This document shows, piece after piece, positions 26,090 to 35,569 of a stretch of DNA of 64,000 nt. The position numbers were made by a program, and so were the translations under genes. The stretch's first letter is position 1. Each line of letters begins with the position of its first letter. The notes under the pieces are model-generated. The model worked only from the letters and a program-made list of their open reading frames with translations. It did no database searches and was not told the DNA's origin. Source of the stretch: Clostridia bacterium (GTDB lineage Bacteria > Bacillota > Clostridia > TANB77 > CAG-508). The stretch covers positions 1 to 64,000 of the forward strand of contig CAAEUE010000003.1 in the NCBI GenBank assembly GCA_900759015.1, in the 5' to 3' direction.

Positions 26090-27634
26090 ATGAGTATAGA
26101 AGTTTTGCAAGACAATATATGTATTAATAGATTAGTAGAAAGGAAGAAAAAAGAAATTACATTAGAAAGTTCTATTATAGTTCCAGATGTTAAACCAGAT
26201 ATTGTAAAACCTATAGATTTAAGTGGAAATGTTTGTATATATAAAAAAGAAATAATAAATGGAAGAGTAAAAATTGATGGGACAATAGATTGTAACATCA
26301 TATATTTAGTAGATAGTGTAGATGAAAGTATAAGGGGGCTTAATAGTAATATAGATTTTTCCGAGTTTTTAGAGATTGATAGCAATATTTCTGAAGCTGA
26401 TATTGACGCAAATATAGTTATAAAAAATATGGAATGTGAAGTTCTAAATGGAAGAAAAGTTAATTTAAAAGCAACTATAGAGTTAAGTGCTAGACTATAT
26501 TCAAATGATGGTATAAACGTATTGAAGGATATAAATGGTTCAAGAGGAATACAAAAACTTAATAAAATAGTTCAATTAAATTCTATGGTTGGAAAAAATA
26601 CTACTAAATCTATTGCAAAGGAGAATATAATAGTAAACCAAGAAGAACATATTGTAGAGATACTGAAGAAAGAGATAAGAATAATAAATAAAGATTTTAA
26701 AATTAGTTATAACAAAGTTGTAGCAAAATCAGAAATTAGTGCTAAAATTCTTTATCTAACGGACGATGGAAAGATAAATTATGTAGAAAAAGTTATTCCT
26801 ATTATGGGATTTATAGATATGGAAAATGTTACAGAAGAGAATATATGTGATGTAAAATACTGTATGAAAAATATATTAGTAAAATTAAATAATACGGACG
26901 AAAATTCTATATATGTAGAAATAGAAGTTGAGATTAGCTGTTATTCATACGAGACAAAAGATATAGAGCTAATACAAGATGTTTATACTCCTTTTTCTAA
27001 TATTGAATACAATCGAAAAACTATAAAAGCAATGGTAGGGCTACAAAATATAAATGATAAATACACAATAAATGAACAGATATTAAGTCCAGAGATTAGC
27101 AATAGTAGAATTTATAATGTTAGTACTACCACAAATATAAATAATATAAAAATAGTAGGAAGTAAAGCAATTTATGAAGGAGAAGCTTTCGTCAATATAT
27201 TATATGAAAGTACAGAAGTAACTCGTATTGATAAGAAAGAATTTAAATTTCCAATTAATTATGAAATAGATATTTTGGAAGGCATGAACGAAGAGAATTT
27301 AGATATCATGTTAGAATTAGAAAATTATAATGTATCATCACAAGGTGATAATATTCAGGTAAATATAGAACTAAATATTAGCACTAAAATGTTTAAAACC
27401 ATAGAACTTAATATAATTGATAATGTAGAAGAAAAAGAACTAGAAAATCAAGAAGAATATAGCATTATAGTATATTTTGTTAAAGATGGTGACACTTTGT
27501 GGAATATAGCTAAAAAATATAGAAGTACTGTAGAAAATATAAAACAAATTAATAATATTGAAGATGAAGACAAATTAGAGATAAATCAACAATTATTTAT
27601 TCCAAGATATGTAGAAAAAGTTAAGGCTATGTAA
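26090..27634 (+). CDS. sipL: SPOCS/LysM spore coat protein, SipL-like
   Basis: 514 residues with SPOCS (DUF3794) repeats, the first starting about residue 20 (ITLESSIIVPDVKPDIVKPI), the others about 150-290 and 310-440. A C-terminal LysM motif follows (about 460-510: YFVKDGDTLWNIAKKYRSTV, then INNIEDEDKL). In Clostridioides difficile SipL has three SPOCS domains and a LysM, and tethers the coat by binding SpoIVA. The placement directly after yabG-veg fits. RBS AAAGGAGG at 26077-26084. yunB follows after two bases, so both are one operon, expected under sigma-E. Confidence 0.88.
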   Translation: MSIEVLQDNICINRLVERKKKEITLESSIIVPDVKPDIVKPIDLSGNVCIYKKEIINGRVKIDGTIDCNIIYLVDSVDESIRGLNSNIDFSEFLEIDSNISEADIDANIVIKNMECEVLNGRKVNLKATIELSARLYSNDGINVLKDINGSRGIQKLNKIVQLNSMVGKNTTKSIAKENIIVNQEEHIVEILKKEIRIINKDFKISYNKVVAKSEISAKILYLTDDGKINYVEKVIPIMGFIDMENVTEENICDVKYCMKNILVKLNNTDENSIYVEIEVEISCYSYETKDIELIQDVYTPFSNIEYNRKTIKAMVGLQNINDKYTINEQILSPEISNSRIYNVSTTTNINNIKIVGSKAIYEGEAFVNILYESTEVTRIDKKEFKFPINYEIDILEGMNEENLDIMLELENYNVSSQGDNIQVNIELNISTKMFKTIELNIIDNVEEKELENQEEYSIIVYFVKDGDTLWNIAKKYRSTVENIKQINNIEDEDKLEINQQLFIPRYVEKVKAM

Positions 27635-27636
27635 GT

Positions 27637-28299
27637 ATGGAAAAGATATATTCTAGAAAAAAGATAAATCTTCCAAAAAAGTATAGAATGATAATATTAG
27701 TATTAGTAACTGCATTATTTACAGTATGTTATTTAATAAATACGATTAGTCCCGTATTTAATCAATTATGCTTAAGCGAAGCAAAATCAACAGCAACGCA
27801 AATTGTACATGAAACTATAGATGAGGTAATGGAAAAATACGGGTATAATGATTTAATTACAACAATAAAAGATAAAGATGGAAAAATAGTATCTATGCAA
27901 GCAAATATTGCAGTAATGAATAAAATCGTTTCTCAAATTGCACTTAAGATACAAGAGAAAATAGATAATAAAGATAGTAGGGATATATCTATTAGATTAG
28001 GAACTTTTACAGGAATAACATTGTTATCTGGTAGAGGTCCAAAAGTTCCAATTAGAATATCTAGCATAGGTAATTTGGATACAAAATTAAGTAGTGAATT
28101 TACATCAGCAGGAATTAATCAATCTATACATAGAATATTTGCTAATATTAATTGTAAAATTGATGTCTTAACACCTTTCAACACTATAAGTAGCCAGATA
28201 GAAGAAAAGATTATATTAGCCGAAAATGTAATTATAGGAGAAATTCCAGAAAACTATTTAGATTTAGGAAATTTATTAAATGCAAATAAAAATAATTAG
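27637..28299 (+). CDS. yunB: Sporulation protein YunB
   Basis: 220 residues. One N-terminal membrane helix (about 19-40), then the YunB domain: ATQIVHETIDEVMEKYGYND, QANIAVMNKIVSQIALKIQE, then the conserved IRLGTFTGITLLSGRGPKVP. YunB is a sigma-E-controlled protein of the mother cell needed for proper spores; the mechanism is unknown. The gene starts two bases after the sipL stop, with the ribosome site inside sipL. Confidence 0.9.
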   Translation: MEKIYSRKKINLPKKYRMIILVLVTALFTVCYLINTISPVFNQLCLSEAKSTATQIVHETIDEVMEKYGYNDLITTIKDKDGKIVSMQANIAVMNKIVSQIALKIQEKIDNKDSRDISIRLGTFTGITLLSGRGPKVPIRISSIGNLDTKLSSEFTSAGINQSIHRIFANINCKIDVLTPFNTISSQIEEKIILAENVIIGEIPENYLDLGNLLNANKNN

Positions 28300-28439
28300 T
28301 TAACATATTAAATTTCGAAAAAATTCAAAAAAAACTCCCCAAAACCCGAAAAACGTGTTATAATGTGGTCGAAGTGTTATATTTATATAAAATACCTAGT
28401 AATATATTATTGAAATATAATAAATAAAGGAGATAATAT

Positions 28440-29387
28440 ATGGATAAATTAAATGTAAAGAATTTAATTAATATTAAAGTAATTGGAATTGGCGGAGCCG
28501 GTAACAATGCTGTTAACAGAATGATTGAAGATGGAATAGACGGGGTAGAATTTTATGAGTTTAACACAGAAGTAAAAGTTCTTGAGGAAGCAAAAACAAA
28601 GAATGTTATGCAAATCGGGAAAGAAATCACAAAAGGATTAGGTGCTGGCGGAGATGTATCCATAGGTGAAAGAGCAGCAATGGAAAATAAGGAAGAAATC
28701 AAGAATATATTACAAGGTACAGATTTATTGTTCTTAACTGCCGGAATGGGTGGAGGAACAGGAACTGGAGCAATTCCTGCAATAGCACAATTTGCAAAAG
28801 AAATGGGAATATTAACAGTAGGTATAGTTTCTAAACCATTTTCTTTTGAAGGAAAAGTACGAATGGCAAGAGCAGAAAGAGGAATAGATGAATTACGTGA
28901 AAATGTTAATTCATTAATTGTTGTTCTAAATGACAACTTATTAAAAGGGAATTCTAGAATCACATTACAAAATGCATTTAAAGAAGTAGATTTAGTTTTA
29001 GAAAAAGGTATAAAAGGAATAACAGACCAAATTGCAACACCTGGATTAGTAAATATAGACTTTGCAGATATAAGAACAATTATAGGTTACAAAGGAAATG
29101 CATACATGGGTATAGGAAGAGGTAAAGGTGAACATAGAAACGAAATGGCTGTAAAAGAAGCCATTGGAAATCCTTTAACAGAAACTATGATACAAGGTGC
29201 AAAAGGTGTAATTGTAAATATTGCAGGTAGTGCAGAAATGCCATTAGATGAAATTAATGCAATAATGACTGTAATTGGAGACAAAGTAGATAATCCAGAA
29301 GCAAATATTATCTTTGGAACAATAATAGATGACTCTTTAGAAGATGAAATAATAATTACTGTTATAGCGACAGGAATAGATAAATAA
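28440..29387 (+). CDS. ftsZ: FtsZ, tubulin-like GTPase without C-terminal tail
   Basis: 315 residues. The GTP site is intact: GIGGAGNNAVNRMI (about 16-29) and GMGGGTGTGAIPAIA (about 102-116). The T7 catalytic loop reads NIDFADIRTII (about 205-215). It therefore should polymerise and hydrolyse GTP. The protein stops right after the second domain (ITVIATGIDK), with no linker and no C-terminal peptide that binds FtsA, SepF or ZapA. The segment FYEFNTEVKVLEEAKTK replaces the usual VNTD stretch. It may be a second, divergent FtsZ rather than the main division protein. A TATAAT lies at 28359-28364; RBS AGGAGATA. Monocistronic, closed by a REP copy. Confidence 0.88.
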   Translation: MDKLNVKNLINIKVIGIGGAGNNAVNRMIEDGIDGVEFYEFNTEVKVLEEAKTKNVMQIGKEITKGLGAGGDVSIGERAAMENKEEIKNILQGTDLLFLTAGMGGGTGTGAIPAIAQFAKEMGILTVGIVSKPFSFEGKVRMARAERGIDELRENVNSLIVVLNDNLLKGNSRITLQNAFKEVDLVLEKGIKGITDQIATPGLVNIDFADIRTIIGYKGNAYMGIGRGKGEHRNEMAVKEAIGNPLTETMIQGAKGVIVNIAGSAEMPLDEINAIMTVIGDKVDNPEANIIFGTIIDDSLEDEIIITVIATGIDK

Positions 29388-29403
29388 AATTAAAACTAAA
29401 ATA

Positions 29404-29431
29404 GGGATTTTGGGGACGTTCCTTAAATCCC
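29404..29431 (+). repeat. REP palindrome copy after ftsZ
   Basis: GGGATTTTGGGGACGTTCC followed by TTAAATCCC, forward orientation, 17 bases past the ftsZ stop. Confidence 0.85.
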
Positions 29432-29494
29432 TATTTGATATATATAAGATTATAGATTTTTATAATATATTAATGACGAATATAACTAAAAAGC

Positions 29495-29539
29495 AAAACA
29501 CCCAAATGTAAAAAAAATAACATTTAGAGGTGTTTTTTC
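29495..29539 (+). terminator. Terminator upstream of addB
   Basis: AAAACACC and AAATG pair with CATTT and GGTGTTTTTT. It ends read-through from ftsZ just before addB. Confidence 0.75.
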
Positions 29540-29581
29540 TTGTGCAAATATGATAAGATTTAGCATATATGAGGTGAGCAG

Positions 29582-32500
29582 ATGAGTTTAAGATTAATAT
29601 ATGGAAAGTCTGGATGTGGAAAAAGCGAATATTGTTTTAACGAGATAGCAAAAAATATTAATAAAGAAAAAATATATATGATTGTGCCAAATCAAATGGC
29701 TTTAATGGCAGAAAAGCGATTAATGGAAAAAGCTGATAATTTGGCATTGGTAAATACAGAAGTAATTACATTTAGCAGAATGGCATTTAGAGTAAGAAAT
29801 GAAATTGGTGGAGCTAAAAAGACTGACTTAAGTAAAAGCGGTAAAGCAATGCTTATTTATGACATCTTAAGTAAGTGCAAAGACAATTTAAATTTTTTAG
29901 GAAAAAATGCAGAAAATGTTGATATTATAGGAAATTCAATTACAGAATTTAAAAAGCATAGAATTAATATAGAAAACTTAAAAGAAGAAGCTAATACAAC
30001 TGAAGATATGTATTTAAAGTTAAAACTAAATGATATGATTACTATGTATGAAGAATTCGAAAAAAGTATACAAAATAAATTTTTAGATGAAAATGATGTG
30101 TTAGATATTTTAAATACACAAATTTTAGAAAGCAATCAGTTTAAAGATACAATAATTTATATTGATGAATTTGTTGGATTTACAACACAGGAATATGAGA
30201 TTATAACAAAATTAATGCAACTTGCAAAAGAAGTAAATGTTACGATATGTACAGATAATTTGATTCAACAGGAAGATGCAGATAAAGATATTTTTCACGC
30301 TAATAAAAATACAGGAATTAAACTAATTAATTTAGCAAAAGAATATGGAATAGAAATAAAAGACGATATAAAACTTACAGAGTTACATAGATTTAAGAAT
30401 GAAGAGTTAAAACATTTAGAAGAATATTTTTATGCAGTGCCATATAAAACATATAAGGAAGAGCCAAAAAACATAAAAATGTTTTTAGCTAATAACCAAT
30501 ATACAGAGATAGAACATGTAGCTGCTGAAATAGTAAAATTAGTTAGAAACGAAAATTATAGATATAAAGATATATCTGTTATAACTAAAAATTTAAACTT
30601 ATATTCTAGCTTAATAAAAGTTATTTTTGCGGGCTATAATATTCCAGTTTTTATAGATGAGAAAAAAGAATTAAGCGAAAACATATTAGTAAAATTTTTA
30701 ATAGCAGTTTTAGAAATTTGTAATAAAAATTGGTCATATGAAGCAGTGTTTAATTATTTAAAAACTGGTTTTGTAGATATAGATAAAGAAGAAATCTTTA
30801 AATTAGAAAACTACTGTATAAGATGGGGAATAAAAGGTAATAAGTGGTATAAAGAAGATTGGAATTATATAGGAAAAGATGAATATACAGAAGAGGAACT
30901 AGCAAGATTAAATGAACTTAGAAGAATGATTGTTATACCAATTAGAAAATTGCAAGAAAAAGCTAGAAAAGATAATAGTTTTATAAATTTAACTAAAATT
31001 TTATACGAATTTTTAGAAGATATGAAGATAGAAGAAGTTATAACTTCTAAAATAGAAAAACTAGAAGAGAAAGGTTTTATAGAGATTGCAAATGAATATG
31101 AAAGTAGTTTTAAGGTACTTATAGAATTATTTGATGAAATTGTATTAGTTTTTGGAGAAGAAAAAACTACTTTTGATAAATATATGAGCATATTAAAAAT
31201 AGGTTTAAAAAATACGGGACTTGGAAAAATCCCAGCAACACAGGATCAAGTTATTGTTGGAGATGTAAATAGATCTAGAAGTCACAAAGTTAGAGCAGTA
31301 TTTATTATAGGAATAAACGATGGAGAATTTCCAAGTATCTATAAAGATGAAGGATTTTTTAATGACAAGGATAGAGAATATTTAAAAGCACAGGGCTTTG
31401 AGTTAGCAAATGGAAGTTTAGAAAATTTATATGAGGAAAATTTTAATATATATAAAGCATTTACAATTGCAGAAGAAAAATTGTTCTTATCATATGCTTC
31501 ATCAGACAATGAAGGAAGAACATTAAGACCTTCTATATTAATTACTAAATTAAAGAAAATCTATCCAAAGTTAAAAGAAACAAGTGACATAATTACTCAA
31601 GAAAAAGAAATTATTACTACGAATAATACCTTTGATAACTTAATAGAAAAATTAAATGCATATCAAGAAGGAGAAGAAATAGAAGATATTTGGTTTGATG
31701 TCTTTAAATATTACGAAAATAATCCAATATGGAAAGGTAGATTACTAAAAAGTTTAGAGGGAGTAAAATATACAAATGTTCCAGAAAAGATTAAACCGGA
31801 ATTTATTAAGAAATTATATGGGGAGACATTACACACAACAATTTCAAGGTTAGAAAGATATAGAAGTTGTCCGTTCTCATTCTATCTAGAATATGGACTA
31901 AAATTAAAAGAAAAGAAATCATTAAAGTTACAACCAATAGATACAGGATCTTTTATGCATGAGATTATAGATGAATTCTTTGAGGAAGTTTCAACTAAAA
32001 GTATAAGTATAAAAGACATTGATAAAGCAGAAATAGAAAAAATAGTAAAAAAAATAATAGAAGAAAAATTAAATTTAAAAGCTAATTATATTTTTAAAAG
32101 TATTCCAAAATTTATGGTACTTACAAATAGATTATGCAGATTAGTAACTTTATCTATAATATATATAGTTCAAGGACTACAAACTACTGATTTTGAAGTT
32201 GTAGGAAATGAGATAGAATTCAAAAATGGAAAAGAGTATAAGCCAATAGAAATTACTACAGAAGATGGAAGAAAAGTAGAAATAACAGGTAAAATAGATA
32301 GAATTGATTTAGCAAAAGATGAAACTGGAAAATATATAAGAATAATAGATTATAAGTCATCAGCAAAAGATATAAACTTAAATGAGGTATTAGCTGGTTT
32401 ACAATTGCAATTAATTACATATTTAGATGCAGTATGTGAAGAAAAGGATGTAATACCAGCAGGAGTGCTATATTTTGGCTTAACAGAGCCTAAGTTAGAC

Positions 32501-32950
32501 AAAGTAAAGAATGCTAAAAACATCACAGATGAAGAGATAGAACAAAAAATAAGAGAACACTTTAGAATGAATGGGCTAGTATTAGCAGAAATGAATGTAA
32601 TTAATATGATGGACAATAACTTAAAAGATGGTGAGAAGTCTACAACTATTCCAGTTAAACTAAAGAAAGACGGAAGTATGGATAAAACATCTAAAGTGGT
32701 ATCAAGAAAGGAATTCGAAATACTACAAAAATATGTAAAGAAAACTTTAGGAGATATTTCTAAAGAGATTTTAGATGGAAATATAGACATAAAGCCATAC
32801 TATAATGTTAAAAATAAAAGAAAACCATGTGAATATTGCGTATATGAATCAATATGTAATTTTAAAAAGGGCTTTTATGGCAATGACTATAATTATATAG
32901 ACAGCTTAGAAAAAGAGTATATACTAGAATGCATGAAACATGAACTTTAG
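29582..32950 (+). CDS. addB: ATP-dependent nuclease subunit AddB
   Basis: 1122 residues, usual AddB length. Walker A in LIYGKSGCGKSEYCF (about 5-18), helicase-like middle part (EFPSIYKDEGFF region), then the RecB-type nuclease domain (about 760-1110) with RLERYRSCPFSFYLEYGLKL and IIDYKSSAKDIN. The C-terminal CEYCVYESIC completes the 4Fe-4S cluster with the upstream Cys. With AddA it resects double-strand breaks and recognises Chi. AddA normally lies directly downstream but is not in this window; pgeF follows instead. RBS GAGGTGAGC before 29582. Confidence 0.93.
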   Translation: MSLRLIYGKSGCGKSEYCFNEIAKNINKEKIYMIVPNQMALMAEKRLMEKADNLALVNTEVITFSRMAFRVRNEIGGAKKTDLSKSGKAMLIYDILSKCKDNLNFLGKNAENVDIIGNSITEFKKHRINIENLKEEANTTEDMYLKLKLNDMITMYEEFEKSIQNKFLDENDVLDILNTQILESNQFKDTIIYIDEFVGFTTQEYEIITKLMQLAKEVNVTICTDNLIQQEDADKDIFHANKNTGIKLINLAKEYGIEIKDDIKLTELHRFKNEELKHLEEYFYAVPYKTYKEEPKNIKMFLANNQYTEIEHVAAEIVKLVRNENYRYKDISVITKNLNLYSSLIKVIFAGYNIPVFIDEKKELSENILVKFLIAVLEICNKNWSYEAVFNYLKTGFVDIDKEEIFKLENYCIRWGIKGNKWYKEDWNYIGKDEYTEEELARLNELRRMIVIPIRKLQEKARKDNSFINLTKILYEFLEDMKIEEVITSKIEKLEEKGFIEIANEYESSFKVLIELFDEIVLVFGEEKTTFDKYMSILKIGLKNTGLGKIPATQDQVIVGDVNRSRSHKVRAVFIIGINDGEFPSIYKDEGFFNDKDREYLKAQGFELANGSLENLYEENFNIYKAFTIAEEKLFLSYASSDNEGRTLRPSILITKLKKIYPKLKETSDIITQEKEIITTNNTFDNLIEKLNAYQEGEEIEDIWFDVFKYYENNPIWKGRLLKSLEGVKYTNVPEKIKPEFIKKLYGETLHTTISRLERYRSCPFSFYLEYGLKLKEKKSLKLQPIDTGSFMHEIIDEFFEEVSTKSISIKDIDKAEIEKIVKKIIEEKLNLKANYIFKSIPKFMVLTNRLCRLVTLSIIYIVQGLQTTDFEVVGNEIEFKNGKEYKPIEITTEDGRKVEITGKIDRIDLAKDETGKYIRIIDYKSSAKDINLNEVLAGLQLQLITYLDAVCEEKDVIPAGVLYFGLTEPKLDKVKNAKNITDEEIEQKIREHFRMNGLVLAEMNVINMMDNNLKDGEKSTTIPVKLKKDGSMDKTSKVVSRKEFEILQKYVKKTLGDISKEILDGNIDIKPYYNVKNKRKPCEYCVYESICNFKKGFYGNDYNYIDSLEKEYILECMKHEL

Positions 32951-33025
32951 AGACAGAAATAAAAGTTAATAGGTATATATAAATAATGTTCAAAGCAGAA
33001 TCTATAATATAGAAAGGAGAGCCTA

Positions 33026-33805
33026 ATGGATTTAAGTAATGAAAGCATAATACATGTCAAAAAGGGTAATGTTGAATATTTACAATTTAAAGAATTGCTA
33101 AAATATGCAGATAAATTGCAACATGCATATTCTTTAAAACCATTGCAATTTAGTGATAAGAATGACCAGGCACCAGCAAATTATGAAAAAATATGTCGAG
33201 AATTGGAGATAGATTCTAACAAAATAATTAAGTCAGCACAAAAACATACAGATATTGTTAAAGATATAAAAGAATATACAGATGAAAAATTTGAATTTGT
33301 AGATGGATTTATAACAAATAAGAAGAATATACCATTAGTTACAAAATATGCAGATTGCACGCCAATAATCTTATATGATAAAATGAAAAATGTTATAGGA
33401 AATGTACATTCAGGCTGGAGAGGAACTTTGCAAAGAATAAGTGTTAAAGCAGTTAAATTGATGATAGAAAAATATAATTGTAATCCAGCAGATATAGTAG
33501 TGTGTATAGGCCCATGCATAAAACAGTGTCATTTTCAGGTAGAAGAGGATTTTATAGATAAATTTAAGCAAGAATTTGGAAATATAAACAAATATTATAA
33601 AATAGGAGAAGTCATAGAAGGAAAACAAAAATATTATTTTGACACAACAAATTTAATAATAGATTATTTAACCGAAATAGGAATAAAGAGAGAAAATATA
33701 TTTGATAGCAATATTTGTAGTGTTTGCAATGCAGATAGTATGTCTTCATATAGAGCAGAAAAAGAAAAGGCAGATAGAAATATGAATATCGTAATGCTTA
33801 AATAG
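33026..33805 (+). CDS. pgeF: Peptidoglycan editing factor PgeF (YfiH/DUF152 laccase-like)
   Basis: 259 residues, full length. Metal-site motifs of the family are present: YADCTPIILYD, GNVHSGWRGTLQRIS (His) and CIGPCIKQCHFQVEEDF (Cys and His). The family has polyphenol oxidase or purine nucleoside activity in vitro; in cells PgeF keeps L-Ser out of peptidoglycan precursors. The last part SVCNADSMSSYRAEKEKADR is also conserved. RBS AAAGGAGAG at 33013-33021. Follows addB by 75 bases. Confidence 0.9.
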   Translation: MDLSNESIIHVKKGNVEYLQFKELLKYADKLQHAYSLKPLQFSDKNDQAPANYEKICRELEIDSNKIIKSAQKHTDIVKDIKEYTDEKFEFVDGFITNKKNIPLVTKYADCTPIILYDKMKNVIGNVHSGWRGTLQRISVKAVKLMIEKYNCNPADIVVCIGPCIKQCHFQVEEDFIDKFKQEFGNINKYYKIGEVIEGKQKYYFDTTNLIIDYLTEIGIKRENIFDSNICSVCNADSMSSYRAEKEKADRNMNIVMLK

Positions 33806-33814
33806 GAATTTATA

Positions 33815-33865
33815 GGGATTTGGGGCTGTTCCTACGGTGGGATTTGGGGACGTTCCTTAAATCCC
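33815..33865 (+). repeat. Two tandem REP palindrome copies after pgeF
   Basis: A partial copy (GGGATTTGGGGCTGTTCCTA, from 33815) directly before a full one (33839-33865), both forward. Confidence 0.85.
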
Positions 33866-33909
33866 GATTGACTATAAATATAATGAATTTTAGGTATAGA
33901 AGTAAAAAA

Positions 33910-33938
33910 AGCTTAACAAAAAATTTGAATGTTAAGCT
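33910..33938 (+). terminator. Hairpin before the LD-carboxypeptidase gene
   Basis: AGCTTAACA pairs with TGTTAAGCT around AAAAATTTGAA. No U-run follows, so it may be a leader structure instead of a terminator. Confidence 0.4.
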
Positions 33939-33970
33939 CCATCCCTAAAGTTCAGAAGGGAGAAAAACAC

Positions 33971-34888
33971 ATGATACCAGCTAGGTTAAGGAAGGGTGAT
34001 ACATTAGGAATTATTGCACCTTCAGATAGTGTCACAGAGAAAAATTTAGAAGAGTTTAACAATTCCATTTTATTGATGGAAGCTTCTGGATATAAATTAA
34101 AGATAGGAAAAAATGTTTTCGCAAATCCAACAGGATATGGCGCAACAGCAGAGCAAAAAGCAGAAGATTTAAATAAAATGTTTGCAGCTGATGAAGTGAA
34201 AATGGTTTGGTGTGCAAAAGGTGGATTTAATTCTAACTCTATTTTTGATTTAATTGATTATGAATTAATCAAAACAAATCCTAAAATATTATGTGGATAT
34301 AGTGATACTACAGCTATAGCAAATATAATATATGAAAAAACAGGATTAGTTACATTTTCTGGTCAGACTTTTAAAGGACTTTCAGCTTGTGAAACAGAAT
34401 ATTGCTATAAAGAAATTATAAAAAGATTTCAAGATGGAAGTTTAGAATTAGGAACAAAAGATGATGAATATAGAGTAATTAATCAAGGACAAGCAGAAGG
34501 AATTATGATTGGTGGAAACTTAAATATTATGTCTAATTTAATAACAGGAAAATATAATGTAGATGTTACTGATAAAATTTTATTTTTAGAAGAATTTTGG
34601 TTAGAATCTCCACCTGAAGCAGTAAGTTCATATTTTTATAGGATGAAACAAAATGATGTATTTAGCAAAATTAAAGGAATTTGGCTTGGTGGATATAAAC
34701 ACGAATCTGGAATAACACTTGCACAAGTTTTAAAAGATACAATAGGAAATGAATATGATTTCCCAATAATTCAATCAGATAATTTTGGGCATATAGATCC
34801 AAAGACAGTTATACCAATTGGTGCTAGAGTAAGAATAGATACAGATGATAAAGTAAAAATAAAATTATTAGAAGAGTGTGTAAAATAG
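33971..34888 (+). CDS. LD-carboxypeptidase, S66 family
   Basis: 305 residues from the ATG at 33971 (AAGGGAG upstream); the start at 33929 has no ribosome site. The family start RLRKGDTLGIIAPSDSV is followed by the nucleophile region CGYSDTTAIANIIY (Ser), then GGNLNIMSNLIT, LFLEEFWLESPPEAV (Glu) and DNFGHIDPKTVIPIG (His). These form the Ser-Glu-His triad. Members remove the terminal D-Ala from murein tetrapeptides in recycling, or resist microcin C like MccF. No cytoplasmic or export signal. It precedes the uracil-DNA glycosylase by 18 bases. Confidence 0.87.
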   Translation: MIPARLRKGDTLGIIAPSDSVTEKNLEEFNNSILLMEASGYKLKIGKNVFANPTGYGATAEQKAEDLNKMFAADEVKMVWCAKGGFNSNSIFDLIDYELIKTNPKILCGYSDTTAIANIIYEKTGLVTFSGQTFKGLSACETEYCYKEIIKRFQDGSLELGTKDDEYRVINQGQAEGIMIGGNLNIMSNLITGKYNVDVTDKILFLEEFWLESPPEAVSSYFYRMKQNDVFSKIKGIWLGGYKHESGITLAQVLKDTIGNEYDFPIIQSDNFGHIDPKTVIPIGARVRIDTDDKVKIKLLEECVK

Positions 34889-34906
34889 TTTAAAGAGGTG
34901 TAAGAA

Positions 34907-35473
34907 TTGTACGACAATTGGGAGGATTTAGAAAAATCAATAATAGGTTGCCAAAAATGTAAATTATGTACTAATAGGACTAATATAGTATTTGCAGATG
35001 GAAATAAAAATGCAAATGTAATGCTTATAGGTGAAGGCCCTGGAGCAGACGAAGATAGGCAAGGGGTACCTTTTGTGGGTAGAGCAGGTCAATTAATGAA
35101 TAAAGCATTTGAAGGGTTAGGGATAGACAGAAAAAAATTATATATAGCTAATATAGTAAAATGTAGACCACCAAACAATAGAGTTCCAGAAGAAGATGAA
35201 GCTAGGGCATGTTTAGATTATTTAAGGAATCAAGTAATATTAGTAAAACCACAAATAATAGTGCTTATGGGAAGTACAGCACTTCAAAATATATTAGGAA
35301 AAGAATATAAAATTACAGCAAGCAGAGGACATTGGATAGAAAAAAAAGGAATTATGTATATGCCAACATGGCACCCAGCAGCACTTTTAAGAGATGAAAA
35401 CAAAAAGATAGACTTTTGGCGTGATTTCAAAAAAGTAATTGCAATGTGTGAAGAACTAAAAATAGGAATTTAG
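34907..35473 (+). CDS. udg: Uracil-DNA glycosylase, family 4 (Fe-S)
   Basis: 188 residues from a TTG start with AGAGGTG upstream. The 4Fe-4S ligands start at CQKCKLC (about 15-21), with the active-site motif LIGEGPGADEDRQGVPFVGR (about 42-61) and ANIVKCRPPNNRVP (Cys). The second motif MYMPTWHPAALLRD carries the His. The enzyme removes uracil from DNA, opening base excision repair. It overlaps nothing and is followed by a REP copy nine bases after its stop. Confidence 0.93.
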   Translation: MYDNWEDLEKSIIGCQKCKLCTNRTNIVFADGNKNANVMLIGEGPGADEDRQGVPFVGRAGQLMNKAFEGLGIDRKKLYIANIVKCRPPNNRVPEEDEARACLDYLRNQVILVKPQIIVLMGSTALQNILGKEYKITASRGHWIEKKGIMYMPTWHPAALLRDENKKIDFWRDFKKVIAMCEELKIGI

Positions 35474-35481
35474 GAATAGGA

Positions 35482-35507
35482 GGGATTTAGAGACGTTCCT
35501 AAAATCC
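35482..35507 (+). repeat. REP palindrome copy after udg
   Basis: GGGATTTAGAGACGTTCCT followed by AAAATCC, forward and slightly degenerate. Confidence 0.8.
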
Positions 35508-35569
35508 ATATAATGATGATTAATGTTTTCATGAAAATATATGAAGCAAAACAAATATTGGAGGCTAAA

